A stretch of DNA of 64,000 nt from Maritimibacter alkaliphilus HTCC2654 (GCF_000152805.1 NZ_CH902578.1:1602162-1666161), one strand, 5' to 3'; positions 41,882 through 51,153 are shown, counted from the stretch's first letter. Made by a program: numbers and translations. The notes: a model not told the origin generated them from the letters alone.

Positions 41882-42391
41882 ATGACGAAGACAGGCGCAT
41901 TTCTGGCGTTCATGGCTGTCGTCCTGGGGCTTATCGTCTCAGGCGCCGAGGCACGCGCGGCCGAGCGCGGGTCGGTCACCAACATGCCCATTCCACGCTT
42001 CGTTTCGCTGAAGGTGAGCGAGGCCAACGTGCGGCGCGGGCCGTCACTCACGCACAAGATCGACTGGGTTTTCACCCGCCGTGGGATGCCGTTGGAGGTC
42101 ACGGGCGAATTCGGCCATTGGCGCCGAGTTCAGGATCGTGACGGGGTCGGCGGCTGGGTGCATTACTCACTCATCTCGGGCGCACGGACGGCCATCGTGG
42201 ACCGCGACCTCGCCCCGGTGCTGGTGCGGGCGGCAGCGGACGGACAGGTCAAGGCGCGGCTCGAAGCCGGGGTGATCGTGAACATGGACAAATGCGGGCC
42301 GGTCTGGTGCCGCGTGAAAGTCGGGGGGTATCGGGGATGGATGGAGAGATCCGCTTTGTGGGGCCTAAAGCCGGGCGAGGTCATCGAATAG
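41882..42391 (+). CDS. Secreted SH3-domain protein
   Basis: A 169-residue exported protein. The signal peptide spans about 1-27 (GAFLAFMAVVLGLIVSGAEARA). Two bacterial SH3-like modules follow: one with EANVRRGPSLTHKIDWVFTRRG and WRRVQDRDGVGGWVHYSL, the other with KARLEAGVIVNMDKCGPVWCRVKVGGYRGWM. Such modules bind peptidoglycan or peptides. Its final 55 nt overlap the next gene in another frame. It is divergent from the hydroxyacid dehydrogenase. Confidence 0.85.
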   Translation: MTKTGAFLAFMAVVLGLIVSGAEARAAERGSVTNMPIPRFVSLKVSEANVRRGPSLTHKIDWVFTRRGMPLEVTGEFGHWRRVQDRDGVGGWVHYSLISGARTAIVDRDLAPVLVRAAADGQVKARLEAGVIVNMDKCGPVWCRVKVGGYRGWMERSALWGLKPGEVIE

Positions 42392-43389
42392 GCGTCGAAG
42401 AGATCGCCACGCCCGCCTCGGCCCGCATGTTGATGAAACAAGGGCGGCGGGTTCTCATCATCCATGCCGACCGGGACAAGCTCGACTCGGTCGTGAACGG
42501 AACGGATGGTTTCTTTCCCAAACTCGCCGAACGCGCCCTGCGCGACGGCATCCAGACACGGGTGGTGCGCGCCGAGTCGAAGGTCGCGGCGATGATGTCG
42601 GCGCCGGGTCTGCGCAACGTGCATATCACGATGGGCGACGCGCCTCGTTACGTTCCCGACGCGCTTCACGTCGCTTTGGGTCCGGTGTCGGGCTTCTGGT
42701 ATCTCGACGAGGTCGGCGTCAAGGCGAACAGTTCGATCCGGTTCAACCAGTTCGCCCCGGAGCGGATCGAAAAGGAACCGGCGGAGTATTTCTTCAACGG
42801 TGTCACGGGCTGGATGCTGTCGCACAATGTCTCGCCGATCCGGCAACCGGCCCGTGTCGACGGCGGGCTGGACCGCGCCCGCGCGACGATCTTTTGTCAG
42901 GAGATCGAGCGCCACACCCACCGCGCCCACTTTCTGACGACGGAAGAGATGATCCGCACCGTGGCCGAGCATGAACGCGAGCGGCTGATCTACCTGAAGC
43001 CGCATCCGGCCCAGTCGAAACCGATGCGGCGCGACATCATCGCGGTCGCGCAGGATTACCCGAATGTGATGGTCACCGATGCCTCGGTCCATGACCTCGC
43101 CGCTGCCGCCGATATCGTGGTCACGCAGAATTCCGGTGCCGGATTCGAAGCCCTGATGCAGAAAAAGACGGTCGTGACCTGCGCCAAATCGGATTACTGG
43201 CAGGCCACGCTCACCGCCCGCACGGCGACGGAATTGCGCGAGGCGATGGATTACGGGCGCGCCAGCATGAAGGGCTTTCCCTACGAGAAATTCCTCTACT
43301 GGTTCCTGCACCGTCACCTGCTCGAAGTCGCGAAGGACAATTTCGCGGATCGCGCATGGGAACGGATCGCCGACAAGGTCTTTCTGTAG
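42337..43389 (+). CDS. Capsule-synthesis-like (KpsC/KpsS-type) protein
   Basis: A protein of about 350 residues whose C-terminal half has the GT-B-like pattern of capsule polysaccharide synthesis proteins: YLKPHPAQSKPM, VTDASVHDLAAAADIVVTQNSGAGFEALMQKKTVV. KpsC/KpsS use CMP-Kdo to build a lipid linker; whether this one does is unknown, since no capsule cluster is present. The start is uncertain: ATG 42337 overlaps the SH3 gene by 55 nt in another frame, and ATG 42427 would avoid overlap. An annotation as a general glycosyltransferase-like protein would also be acceptable. Confidence 0.72.
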   Translation: MDGEIRFVGPKAGRGHRIGVEEIATPASARMLMKQGRRVLIIHADRDKLDSVVNGTDGFFPKLAERALRDGIQTRVVRAESKVAAMMSAPGLRNVHITMGDAPRYVPDALHVALGPVSGFWYLDEVGVKANSSIRFNQFAPERIEKEPAEYFFNGVTGWMLSHNVSPIRQPARVDGGLDRARATIFCQEIERHTHRAHFLTTEEMIRTVAEHERERLIYLKPHPAQSKPMRRDIIAVAQDYPNVMVTDASVHDLAAAADIVVTQNSGAGFEALMQKKTVVTCAKSDYWQATLTARTATELREAMDYGRASMKGFPYEKFLYWFLHRHLLEVAKDNFADRAWERIADKVFL

Positions 43390-43432
43390 CCCGCGCCATG
43401 CGCTAAGCAATCCCCTCAGTTACGGGGACGTC

Positions 43433-44338
43433 ATGGCCAATTCGACGCGCATGAACCTTTCGGCAGGGATCGCATCGTCCCTTGTCGCGCTGACCCTTGT
43501 CGGGCTCAAGATCTGGGCGCTTGGCGATACCCGCGCCTTGTCGGTCGGCGCATCGCTGATCGACAGCGCGATGGACCTGATGATCTCGCTCGGCGGTCTG
43601 GCCGCCATTGCCTATGCCGCCCGTCCGGCGGACGAGGATCACGCCTTCGGCCATAGTTCGGCCGAAGACCTCGCCGCGCTGGGGCAGTCTTTGTTCATCA
43701 TGGTTTCGGCGGGCGTGATCACCTGGGCTTCGGTCGCGCGGCTGTTGTCGGACACGCCCACCGAGCTTGCCAACGAAAGGCGCGGCATCGTCGTCATGGT
43801 CGTCTCGATCATCCTGACCGTCTGCCTCGTCCTCTGGCAGCGGCATGTGGCGAAGCGGACCGGAAGCCGCGTGGTCGCGGCGGACAGCCTGCACTATCTG
43901 GGCGACCTGATCCCGAACCTCGGGGCGATCGCCTCGCTCTGGGCGTCGGTCGCCTTCGGGCTGACGAGCATCGACAGCATCGTCGCCATCGGCGCCGCGC
44001 TCATGCTGGTCGTGGGCGCGCTCAACATCTTTCGCGGGGCGTTCAACGCGCTCATGGACCGGGCGGCGGACGACGACATGATCGCGGGGATCGAGGACGT
44101 GATCCGCGATTTTCCCGGCGTCCACGGATTCCACGACCTCAAGACCCGCATGGCCGGGTCCGTGACCTTCGTGAACGTCCATATCGAACTGGACGGACGA
44201 CAGACATTGGACGAGGCGCATACGATCGGGGCGGCGCTGCGCCGCGAAATCCTGAAAGCTTTTCCCAATACCGACGTGCTCATCCACAAAGACCCGGTCG
44301 GGGTCGAGCCGCATCCCGAGGACCCATCCCGGCGCTAG
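43433..44338 (+). CDS. Cation diffusion facilitator transporter, FieF-like
   Basis: A 301-residue metal/proton antiporter with six transmembrane helices and a C-terminal ferredoxin-like cytoplasmic domain. The transport-site residues are present: D-x3-D in SLIDSAMDL (helix 2) and H-x3-D in LHYLGDLIPN (helix 5). The cytoplasmic part has FHDLKTRMAGSVTFVNVHIELD and ends VLIHKDP. The D-D-H-D set is like FieF (iron or zinc export). GGGGA precedes the ATG. Confidence 0.91.
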   Translation: MANSTRMNLSAGIASSLVALTLVGLKIWALGDTRALSVGASLIDSAMDLMISLGGLAAIAYAARPADEDHAFGHSSAEDLAALGQSLFIMVSAGVITWASVARLLSDTPTELANERRGIVVMVVSIILTVCLVLWQRHVAKRTGSRVVAADSLHYLGDLIPNLGAIASLWASVAFGLTSIDSIVAIGAALMLVVGALNIFRGAFNALMDRAADDDMIAGIEDVIRDFPGVHGFHDLKTRMAGSVTFVNVHIELDGRQTLDEAHTIGAALRREILKAFPNTDVLIHKDPVGVEPHPEDPSRR

Positions 44339-44401
44339 GCGGTGTCGCATCGGTTGCCCAGCGCGGGCCAACCGCTTAACTAGGTTTCAAGGAAGGGTCT
44401 C

Positions 44402-45598
44402 ATGCTCGCGGGTAAACGTGTTCTTCTCATCATCGGCGGCGGTGTCGGGGCGTTCAAGTCGCTGACGCTGATCCGTATTCTGCGTGAGCGTGGGGCAAGC
44501 GTGGTGCCGGTCATCACCCGCGCGGGGCAGGAGTTCGTGACGCCCCTGTCGGCGTCGGCTCTGGCGGCCGAAAAGGTCTACACCGACCTCTTCAGTCTGA
44601 CGGACGAGGCCGAGATGGGGCATATCGAACTCAGCCGCGATGCCGACCTCGTGGTCGTGGCACCCGCCACTGCCGACCTTCTGGGCAAGATGGCGAACGG
44701 GCTGGCGGACGATTTGGCCTCGACGCTGCTTCTGGCCACCGACAAGCGCGTGCTGGTCGCCCCCGCGATGAACGTGCGGATGTGGGAGCATCCGGCGGTG
44801 CAGCGCAACGTGGCGACGCTCATGTCGGATGGCGTGCTGTTTGCTGGCCCCGTCGAGGGCGCGATGGCCTGTGGCGAGTTCGGCCCCGGTCGGCTCGTCG
44901 AGCCGGACCAGATCGCCGATGCCGTCGGTGCCGCGCTGGCGGACGGGCCTTTGAAGGGCAAGCACATCCTCGTCACCTCCGGGCCGACCCACGAACCCAT
45001 CGACCCGGTGCGCTATATCGCGAACCGCTCGTCCGGGTCGCAGGGCACGGCGATTGCCGAGGCGCTGTCGGCATTGGGCGCCGCCGTCACCTTCGTCACG
45101 GGTCCGGCCGATGCGGAACGTCCGCGCGGGGTGCATGTGATCGAGGTCCAGACCGCGCGCGAGATGCTGGAGGCGGTTGGGTCCGCCCTGCCCGCCGATG
45201 CCGCCGTCTTCGCTGCCGCCGTGGCCGACTGGCGCGTCGCGAGCGCGTCGGACAAGAAAATGAAGAAGGACGGGTCGGGCACCCTGCCCACGCTCGACTT
45301 TGCCGAGAACCCCGACATCCTCGCCACCGTAAGCCAGATGGGTGACGGGCGGCCCGCGCTGGTCGTGGGCTTCGCCGCCGAGACCCATGACGTGATCGCC
45401 CATGCCACCGCCAAACGCGACCGCAAAGGCTGCGACTGGATCGTGGCCAACGACGTGTCGCCCGAGACCGGGATCATGGGCGGGTCGGAAAACGCCGTGA
45501 CGTTGATCTCGGATGCCGGGTCCGAGGATTGGCCGCGCATGGGCAAGGTCGAGGTCGCCCGCAAGCTCGCCGCCCGCATCGCCGAGGCGCTGGCATGA
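44402..45598 (+). CDS. coaBC: Bifunctional phosphopantothenoylcysteine decarboxylase/synthetase
   Basis: A 398-residue coenzyme A enzyme. The N-terminal CoaC flavoprotein domain (about 1-185) contains GHIELSRDADLVVVAPATAD, ANGLADDLAS and the substrate motif APAMNVRMW; the C-terminal CoaB synthetase domain has TSGPTHEPIDPVRYIANRSS and AAAVADWR. It first joins cysteine to 4'-phosphopantothenate and then decarboxylates it. AAGGAAGGG precedes ATG 44402. The stop overlaps dut by ATGA, a common arrangement. Confidence 0.95.
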   Translation: MLAGKRVLLIIGGGVGAFKSLTLIRILRERGASVVPVITRAGQEFVTPLSASALAAEKVYTDLFSLTDEAEMGHIELSRDADLVVVAPATADLLGKMANGLADDLASTLLLATDKRVLVAPAMNVRMWEHPAVQRNVATLMSDGVLFAGPVEGAMACGEFGPGRLVEPDQIADAVGAALADGPLKGKHILVTSGPTHEPIDPVRYIANRSSGSQGTAIAEALSALGAAVTFVTGPADAERPRGVHVIEVQTAREMLEAVGSALPADAAVFAAAVADWRVASASDKKMKKDGSGTLPTLDFAENPDILATVSQMGDGRPALVVGFAAETHDVIAHATAKRDRKGCDWIVANDVSPETGIMGGSENAVTLISDAGSEDWPRMGKVEVARKLAARIAEALA

Positions 45599-46065
45599 GC
45601 GGCCCGGTGATCCGCGTTCTGCGCGAGGACTGGGCGGACAGGAACGTGGCGCTCCCCTCCTATGAGACGGCCGGGGCCGCCGGGGCGGATATTCGCGCCA
45701 ATCTGATGCCCGAGGATCGCGACACGGGCTTCACGCTCGCACCGATGGAGCGGCGGATCGTGCCCACGGGTCTGCGCGTCGAAATCCCTGACGGGTTCGA
45801 GATGCAGATCAGGCCGCGGTCCGGTCTGGCGCTGAAACACGGCCTCAGCCTGCCCAACACCCCCGGCACCATCGACAGCGATTATCGCGGCCCGCTGGGT
45901 GTGCTATTGGTGAACTTCGGGGCAGAGCCCTACACCATCGGGCATGGTGACCGGATCGCGCAGGCCATCGTCGCGCCCGTGGTGCAGGCCACCTATGAGG
46001 TGGTCGAGGCGCTTGGCGACAGCCACCGGGGCGACGGCGGGTTCGGCTCCACGGGCACGAAATGA
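45595..46065 (+). CDS. dut: dUTP diphosphatase
   Basis: A 156-residue trimeric dUTPase that hydrolyses dUTP to dUMP and pyrophosphate, supplying dTMP synthesis and keeping uracil out of DNA. All five motifs are visible: AGADI, PRSGLALKHG, TIDSDYRGPLGVLLVN, GDRIAQ and the C-terminal RGDGGFGSTG that closes the active site. ATG 45595 overlaps the coaBC stop, and the dut stop overlaps moeB in the same way. Confidence 0.95.
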   Translation: MSGPVIRVLREDWADRNVALPSYETAGAAGADIRANLMPEDRDTGFTLAPMERRIVPTGLRVEIPDGFEMQIRPRSGLALKHGLSLPNTPGTIDSDYRGPLGVLLVNFGAEPYTIGHGDRIAQAIVAPVVQATYEVVEALGDSHRGDGGFGSTGTK

Positions 46066-47123
46066 TCTTTGTTGTCATCGCACTGGCGGCGATCTGGGGG
46101 CTTGGCGCGCTGTTCAAGGTGCCTGCGAGCCGTAGCTGGGTTCTGACCGCCGTCGTGCTGGTGGCCGTCCTGCTGGCCCACGCCCTGCTCCCCCCTGACA
46201 ACCCGATCCCGCAGCTCTTCGGCGGAAGTTTCGCTGGCTGGGCAACGGCGGTGGGCGTGCTGCTCGTCATCGCGGGCTACAGCCGGGGGGTCAGGGCGCT
46301 GCGATCCCGTTCGACCCCGGTCGCGCCGACACAGGACGGCCCCTTCACCGACACCGAACTTGGCCGCTACGCCCGCCACATCGTTTTGCGTGAAATCGGC
46401 GGGCCGGGGCAAAAGGCCCTGAAGGACGCGAAGGTGCTGGTGATCGGCGCGGGCGGTCTGGGCTCGCCTGCGCTGCTTTATCTCGCGGCGGCGGGGGTCG
46501 GCACCATCGGCGTGATCGACGACGACACCGTCGATAACTCCAACCTCCAACGGCAGGTGATCCACGCGGACGCCCGGATCGGCACGCCCAAGGTGTTCTC
46601 GGCCGAGGCCGCGATGGTCGCGCAGAACCCCTATGTGACCGTGCGCCCTTACAACCGCCGCCTGACGGAGGAGATCGCCGAGGACCTGTTCGCGGATTAC
46701 GATCTGATCCTCGAAGGGTCGGACAATTTCGAGACGCGCTATCTGGTGAACCGGGTCGCCGCCAAGCTGGGCAAGCCTGTGGTCGGCGCGGCGCTCACCC
46801 AGTGGGAGGGGCAGATCTCGGTCTGGGATCCGGCCAAGGGCGCGCCGTGTTACGAGTGCGTCTTTCCCGAGGCCCCGGCCCCCGGCCTTGCCCCGTCCTG
46901 TGCCGAGGCGGGCGTGGTCGGCCCCCTGCCCGGCGTTCTGGGGTCGATGATGGCGGTCGAAGCGGTCAAGCTGATCTCCGGCGCGGGCGAGCCCCTGCGT
47001 GGCCGGATGATGATCTATGACGCGCTATACGCCGACACCCGGTCGATCAAACTCAAGCGGCGGCCCGACTGCCCCGTTTGCAGCGGCGCACATGGTCTGG
47101 ACGTTTCGGCGGGTGGTGCTTAG
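46062..47123 (+). CDS. moeB: MoeB/ThiF-family E1-like protein with N-terminal membrane segments
   Basis: A 353-residue protein. From about 105 it is an E1-like adenylyltransferase: YARHIVLREIGGPGQKALKDA, nucleotide loop GAGGLGSPALLYLAAAGVG, DDDTVDNSNLQRQVIH and zinc cysteines in CYEC and CPVC. MoeB/ThiF activate the C terminus of a sulfur-carrier ubiquitin-like protein (MoaD/ThiS). Unusually, about 75 residues at the N terminus form three hydrophobic segments (about 1-18, 25-44, 60-74), so the enzyme is probably tethered to the inner membrane. It is ATGA-coupled to dut. Confidence 0.86.
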   Translation: MIFVVIALAAIWGLGALFKVPASRSWVLTAVVLVAVLLAHALLPPDNPIPQLFGGSFAGWATAVGVLLVIAGYSRGVRALRSRSTPVAPTQDGPFTDTELGRYARHIVLREIGGPGQKALKDAKVLVIGAGGLGSPALLYLAAAGVGTIGVIDDDTVDNSNLQRQVIHADARIGTPKVFSAEAAMVAQNPYVTVRPYNRRLTEEIAEDLFADYDLILEGSDNFETRYLVNRVAAKLGKPVVGAALTQWEGQISVWDPAKGAPCYECVFPEAPAPGLAPSCAEAGVVGPLPGVLGSMMAVEAVKLISGAGEPLRGRMMIYDALYADTRSIKLKRRPDCPVCSGAHGLDVSAGGA

Positions 47124-47147
47124 CTGTTTCCTCAAAGGAGACGCGCC

Positions 47148-49175
47148 ATGACCAACCCGCTTCTGTCCGACTGGGACACCCCGTTCGACCTGCCCCCCTT
47201 CGATGACATCACCGACGCCGATTTCGAACCGGCGATGGAGGCGGCGCTGGCCGACGCCCGCACGAACGTGGCTGCGATTGCCGACAGCCCGGATGAGCCG
47301 ACCTTCGCCAACACGATCGAGGCGCTGGAAGAGGCCGATGCGCTTTTGTCCAAGGTGTTGGGCGTGTTCTACAACCTCGCCGGGGCCGATGCGAACGAGA
47401 CGCGCGAAGAATTGCAGCGCAAGTTCTCGCCGCAACTCGCCGCCTATTCCTCGGACATTCTGCTGAACGCCGACCTCTTCGCGCGGATCGACGCGCTGTG
47501 GGAGGGGCGCGAGGATCTGGACCTGTCGGATGAACAGGCCCGGCTTCTGATGATGACCCGACGCCGTTTCGTGCGGGCGGGTGCGCTTCTGGAAGGCGAA
47601 GATCGCGACCGCTACCGCGCCGTGATGGAACGGCTCGCCGTTCTGGGGACCGAGTTCACCCAGAACCTGCTGGCCGACGAGCGGTCGTGGCACATGGAGT
47701 TGAACGAGGCAGACCTCGAAGGTCTGCCGGATTTCGCCATCGACGCCGCGCGCGCGGCCGGCGAGGACAAGGGCGTGGGCGGCCCGGTCGTGACGCTGTC
47801 GCGCTCGCTCATCACGCCGTTTCTGGCCTCCTCCCCCAAGCGCGAATTGCGGCGCAAGGCCTATGAGGCCTACGTGTCGCGCGGGGCGAATGGCGGCAAG
47901 ACCGACAACCGCGCGATTGCGGCGGAAATCCTGAAACTGCGCGAGGAACGCGCCAAGCTGCTCGGGTATGAGAGTTTCGCGGCCTACAAGCTGGAAACCG
48001 AAATGGCGGGCACGCCCGAGGCGGTCGAAGACCTGCTGAACAAGGTCTGGACGCCCGCGCGCGCCGCCGCGCTGGCCGATGCCGAGGCGCTGGAGGCCAT
48101 GCTGCACGCGGACGGTCACACCGGCCCGCTGGAGCCGTGGGACTGGCACTATTATTCCGGCAAGCGTCGGCAGGAATTGCACGATCTGGACGAGGCCAAG
48201 GTCAAGCCCTACCTGCAACTCGACCGGATGATCGACGCGGCCTTCGGTGTCGCGAACCGTCTGTTCGGGCTGGAATTCGCGCCGCTCGACGTCACGCCCT
48301 ATCACCCCGATGTGCGGGTGTGGGAGGTCACGCGGGGCGGCGAACACGTCGCGGTTTTCATGGGCGACTATTTCGCGCGCGGCTCGAAACGCTCCGGCGC
48401 GTGGTGTTCGGCGATGCGGTCGCAAAGCCGTCTGGGGGGCGACAAGTTCCCCATCGTCACGAACGTGTGCAACTTCGCCAAACCGGAAAAAGGCAAGCCC
48501 GCGCTTCTGAGTTGGGACGACGCGCGCACGCTGTTTCACGAGTTCGGCCATGCGCTGCACCAGATGCTGTCGGACGTGACCTATGAAAGCCTGTCGGGCA
48601 CCTCGGTCGCCCGCGATTTCGTGGAACTGCCGAGCCAGCTTTACGAGCACTGGCTGGAAGTGCCCGAGGTGCTGGGCGAATACGCGACCCACGCCCAGAC
48701 CGGCGAGCCGATCCCGGCGGATATGCTCGACCGTCTGATCGGGGCATCCACCTATGACGCGGGCTTCGCGACCGTGGAATACGTGGCCTCGGCGCTGGTC
48801 GATCTGGAGTTCCACCGGGGCAGCGCCCCTGCGGACCCGATGCAAAAACAGGCCGAGGTGCTGGAAAGCATCGGTATGCCGCGCGCGATCCGTATGCGCC
48901 ACGCGACGCCGCATTTCGCGCATGTGTTTTCAGGCGACGGCTATTCCTCGGGCTACTATTCCTACATGTGGTCCGAGGTGATGGACGAAGACGCTTTCGC
49001 GGCCTTCAAGGAGGCGGGCGGCGCCTTCGACCCCAAGGTCGCAAAGAGCCTTGAGGAAAATATCCTGTCCAAGGGCGGCACGGTCGAGGCCGACGCGCTT
49101 TACGTCAGGTTCCGGGGCAAGATGCCCGAGGTCGAGGCGCTTTTGAAAGGTCGGGGGCTGATCGCGGCGCAATAG
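47148..49175 (+). CDS. M3 family metallopeptidase (oligopeptidase A/Dcp type)
   Basis: A 675-residue cytoplasmic zinc peptidase degrading small peptides. The active site is H464-E-F-G-H468 in LFHEFGHALHQMLSDV, with the downstream glutamate helix and YSSGYYSYMWSEVMDEDAF near the C terminus, typical of M3 enzymes. No signal peptide. AAAGGAG precedes the ATG. Dipeptidyl carboxypeptidase and oligopeptidase A share this fold, so the cleavage pattern cannot be told from the sequence. Confidence 0.92.
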   Translation: MTNPLLSDWDTPFDLPPFDDITDADFEPAMEAALADARTNVAAIADSPDEPTFANTIEALEEADALLSKVLGVFYNLAGADANETREELQRKFSPQLAAYSSDILLNADLFARIDALWEGREDLDLSDEQARLLMMTRRRFVRAGALLEGEDRDRYRAVMERLAVLGTEFTQNLLADERSWHMELNEADLEGLPDFAIDAARAAGEDKGVGGPVVTLSRSLITPFLASSPKRELRRKAYEAYVSRGANGGKTDNRAIAAEILKLREERAKLLGYESFAAYKLETEMAGTPEAVEDLLNKVWTPARAAALADAEALEAMLHADGHTGPLEPWDWHYYSGKRRQELHDLDEAKVKPYLQLDRMIDAAFGVANRLFGLEFAPLDVTPYHPDVRVWEVTRGGEHVAVFMGDYFARGSKRSGAWCSAMRSQSRLGGDKFPIVTNVCNFAKPEKGKPALLSWDDARTLFHEFGHALHQMLSDVTYESLSGTSVARDFVELPSQLYEHWLEVPEVLGEYATHAQTGEPIPADMLDRLIGASTYDAGFATVEYVASALVDLEFHRGSAPADPMQKQAEVLESIGMPRAIRMRHATPHFAHVFSGDGYSSGYYSYMWSEVMDEDAFAAFKEAGGAFDPKVAKSLEENILSKGGTVEADALYVRFRGKMPEVEALLKGRGLIAAQ

Positions 49176-49184
49176 CCGCCCGGT

Positions 49185-49967
49185 TCACTCGTCGAACACC
49201 GCGCAGGGGTCTTCGCGCTCGACGGCGGGTGCGCTCAGGTAGGCGTCGAAACCGCCCTCCGGCTCCCCGCCGTCCTCGCCCTGCCCAAGCGTCAGGACGA
49301 GGATTTGCGGTCGCACGCGCGCGATGTAGCTGGGCACGCCCCAGTCCTCGCGGGCATGGCCATTGCCTGTGATGACCGCCACCGGCCCCCCGGTCTCGTC
49401 CAGCGCCTCGATGGTCACGCGGGCCAGCGTGGCGTCGCGCAGGCGTTGCAGGTCGACCATCATCGGCAGCATCTCGGTCGGCAGTTTGCCGCAATGGGCA
49501 TCGAGTTGCAGGTTCAGACGATCCGCCAGTTCCTCGGCCTCGAGGGCCTCTTCGAGGCCATAATCCGCGGCGCCTTCGCCAAAGGATCGCGCCACCCCGA
49601 CCTCCATCGCCGCGCGCGCCGCCTCACGCGGGACCGCCGCGCCGAAGACCTGCGCGCCACGGGACGCCGCGAAGATGGGGTAATACATTGAAAAGTCCGG
49701 CCACCCGGCCTCTTCCCACCCCAGCAGCGCGCCAAGGGCTTCGGGGTCGCCAAGCCTGTCGTCGCGCACCTCGTCGGCCTGCGCCTGCGTCAGCATTTCG
49801 AACACCACCGCCCTCGGCTCGATGTCCCTGATCGCGTCGGCCTGCGCGGCATGATGCACGGGGTTGTCGTGCACTTCGCCCAGCACGTAGACGTCCGCGA
49901 CCGTGCCCGCGAAAGGTCCGGCATGGGCCGCGACCGGTGCGAGCGCCAGAAAAAGAAATCTCCACAT
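49185..49967 (-). CDS. ChaN-like (DUF399) exported protein
   Basis: A 260-residue exported protein with a short signal peptide (MWRFLFLALAPVAAHA). The fold is indicated by VADVYVLGEVHDNPVHHAAQADAI and by AVITGNGHAREDWGVPSYI near the C terminus, both typical of ChaN-like proteins, which bind haem in Campylobacter; a peptidase-like TIKI relationship has also been proposed. ATG 49967 is preferred over the frame's upstream extension to 50039. It is divergent from cobP. Confidence 0.8.
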   Translation of the reverse strand: MWRFLFLALAPVAAHAGPFAGTVADVYVLGEVHDNPVHHAAQADAIRDIEPRAVVFEMLTQAQADEVRDDRLGDPEALGALLGWEEAGWPDFSMYYPIFAASRGAQVFGAAVPREAARAAMEVGVARSFGEGAADYGLEEALEAEELADRLNLQLDAHCGKLPTEMLPMMVDLQRLRDATLARVTIEALDETGGPVAVITGNGHAREDWGVPSYIARVRPQILVLTLGQGEDGGEPEGGFDAYLSAPAVEREDPCAVFDE

Positions 49968-50041
49968 GGGGTCAATGTGGAGGCTCGGCCCGACGGCGGC
50001 AAGTGCTTCCCCTCGTCCGCGCGACTTGCTAGGCACCATCC

Positions 50042-50584
50042 ATGTCGCTCACCCTGCCCCCTCTCACCCTCGTCGTCGGTGCCGCCAATTCCGGCAAGTC
50101 GGCCTATGCCGAACGGCTCACCGAGGCGACGGGCCGCCCGATGACCTATATCGCGACGGCCCAGGCCTTCGACGACGAAATGCGGGCCAAGATCGCGGCC
50201 CACCGGGCCCGGCGCGGTGACGGCTGGACGACGGCGGAGGCGCCTTTGGACCTCGCCTCTGCGCTGGACGATGCACAATCGAACGACGTCGTGCTTGTCG
50301 ATTGCATGACGCTCTGGCTGTCGAACCACCTCCTGTCCGAAACCGCCATCGAGGCCGAACAGGCGCGGGTGTTGGATTCGCTTGCCTCATGCGCCGCACC
50401 CGTCGTCGTGGTCTCGAACGAAGTCGGGGCCGGGGTCGTGCCGGAAAACGCGCTCGCCCGCCGGTTTCGCGCGGCGCAAGGCGGGCTCAACCAAGCGGTC
50501 GCGGCGCGGGCCGATCTGGTCGTGACCGTCATCGCGGGCCTGCCCCTCGCCCTGAAAGGCACCTTGCCGCAGGGGGTCGCATGA
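50042..50584 (+). CDS. cobP: Adenosylcobinamide kinase/guanylyltransferase
   Basis: A 180-residue bifunctional enzyme (CobP/CobU) that phosphorylates adenosylcobinamide and then makes GDP-cobinamide in late B12 assembly or salvage. The P-loop is GAANSGKSAYAE; the phosphate site histidine is in KIAAHRARRGDGWTT, and the family phrases VDCMTLWLSNHLL and NEVGAGVVPENALARRFR are present. It overlaps cobC by ATGA. Other cobalamin genes are not in the window. Confidence 0.93.
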   Translation: MSLTLPPLTLVVGAANSGKSAYAERLTEATGRPMTYIATAQAFDDEMRAKIAAHRARRGDGWTTAEAPLDLASALDDAQSNDVVLVDCMTLWLSNHLLSETAIEAEQARVLDSLASCAAPVVVVSNEVGAGVVPENALARRFRAAQGGLNQAVAARADLVVTVIAGLPLALKGTLPQGVA

Positions 50585-51153
50585 CCCGGTTCTGGTGGGT
50601 CCGTCACGGCCCGACGCATCGCAAGGGCATGGTCGGGTGGAGCGATGTGGCCGCCGACCTGTCGGACACCGCCGCCATCGCCCGGCTGCACGATCATCTG
50701 CCCGACGCGCCGGTGATCTCGTCCGACCTGATCCGTTGCGTGACGACGGCGGACGCGATCCAGAAGGACCGCCCGCGCCTGCCGCATGACGCCGGTCTGC
50801 GCGAACTAAACTTCGGGGCTTGGGAACTCAAGACCGCCGCCGAGATCGAAGCGAGCCACCCGGAGGCGATCCGCAACTTCTGGGACCGGCCCGACCTGAA
50901 CGCGGCACCGGGCGGCGAAAGCTGGACCGACATGACGACGCGGGTGGGCCGCGCCGTGGACAGGCTGATCGAAACGCAGACGGGCGATGTCATCGTCGTC
51001 GCCCATTTCGGGGCCATACTGGGTCAGGTCCAGCGGGCGCTCGCCTGCCCCGTGTCCGAGGTGCTCGGGCACAAGATCGACAACCTGTCGGTCACGCGCC
51101 TCGCCTTCGACGGCAGGCGCTGGCACGCCGAGGCGATCAATCACATTCCGTGA
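50581..51153 (+). CDS. cobC: Histidine phosphatase, probable alpha-ribazole phosphatase
   Basis: A 190-residue histidine-phosphatase-superfamily enzyme. The catalytic core is WWVRHGPTHRKGMVGWSD (the RHG histidine), with ELNFGAWE and the second histidine in VVAHFGAILGQ. The coupling to cobP (ATGA overlap) supports removal of the phosphate from alpha-ribazole phosphate or cobalamin phosphate. On sequence alone a general phosphoglycerate-mutase-like phosphatase would be equally possible. Confidence 0.82.
   Translation: MTRFWWVRHGPTHRKGMVGWSDVAADLSDTAAIARLHDHLPDAPVISSDLIRCVTTADAIQKDRPRLPHDAGLRELNFGAWELKTAAEIEASHPEAIRNFWDRPDLNAAPGGESWTDMTTRVGRAVDRLIETQTGDVIVVAHFGAILGQVQRALACPVSEVLGHKIDNLSVTRLAFDGRRWHAEAINHIP

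Noticed and set aside
44351..44374. CGGTTG...CAACCG hairpin before coaBC
   Set aside because: There is no U tract and the stem has a bulge; it could be chance in GC-rich sequence.
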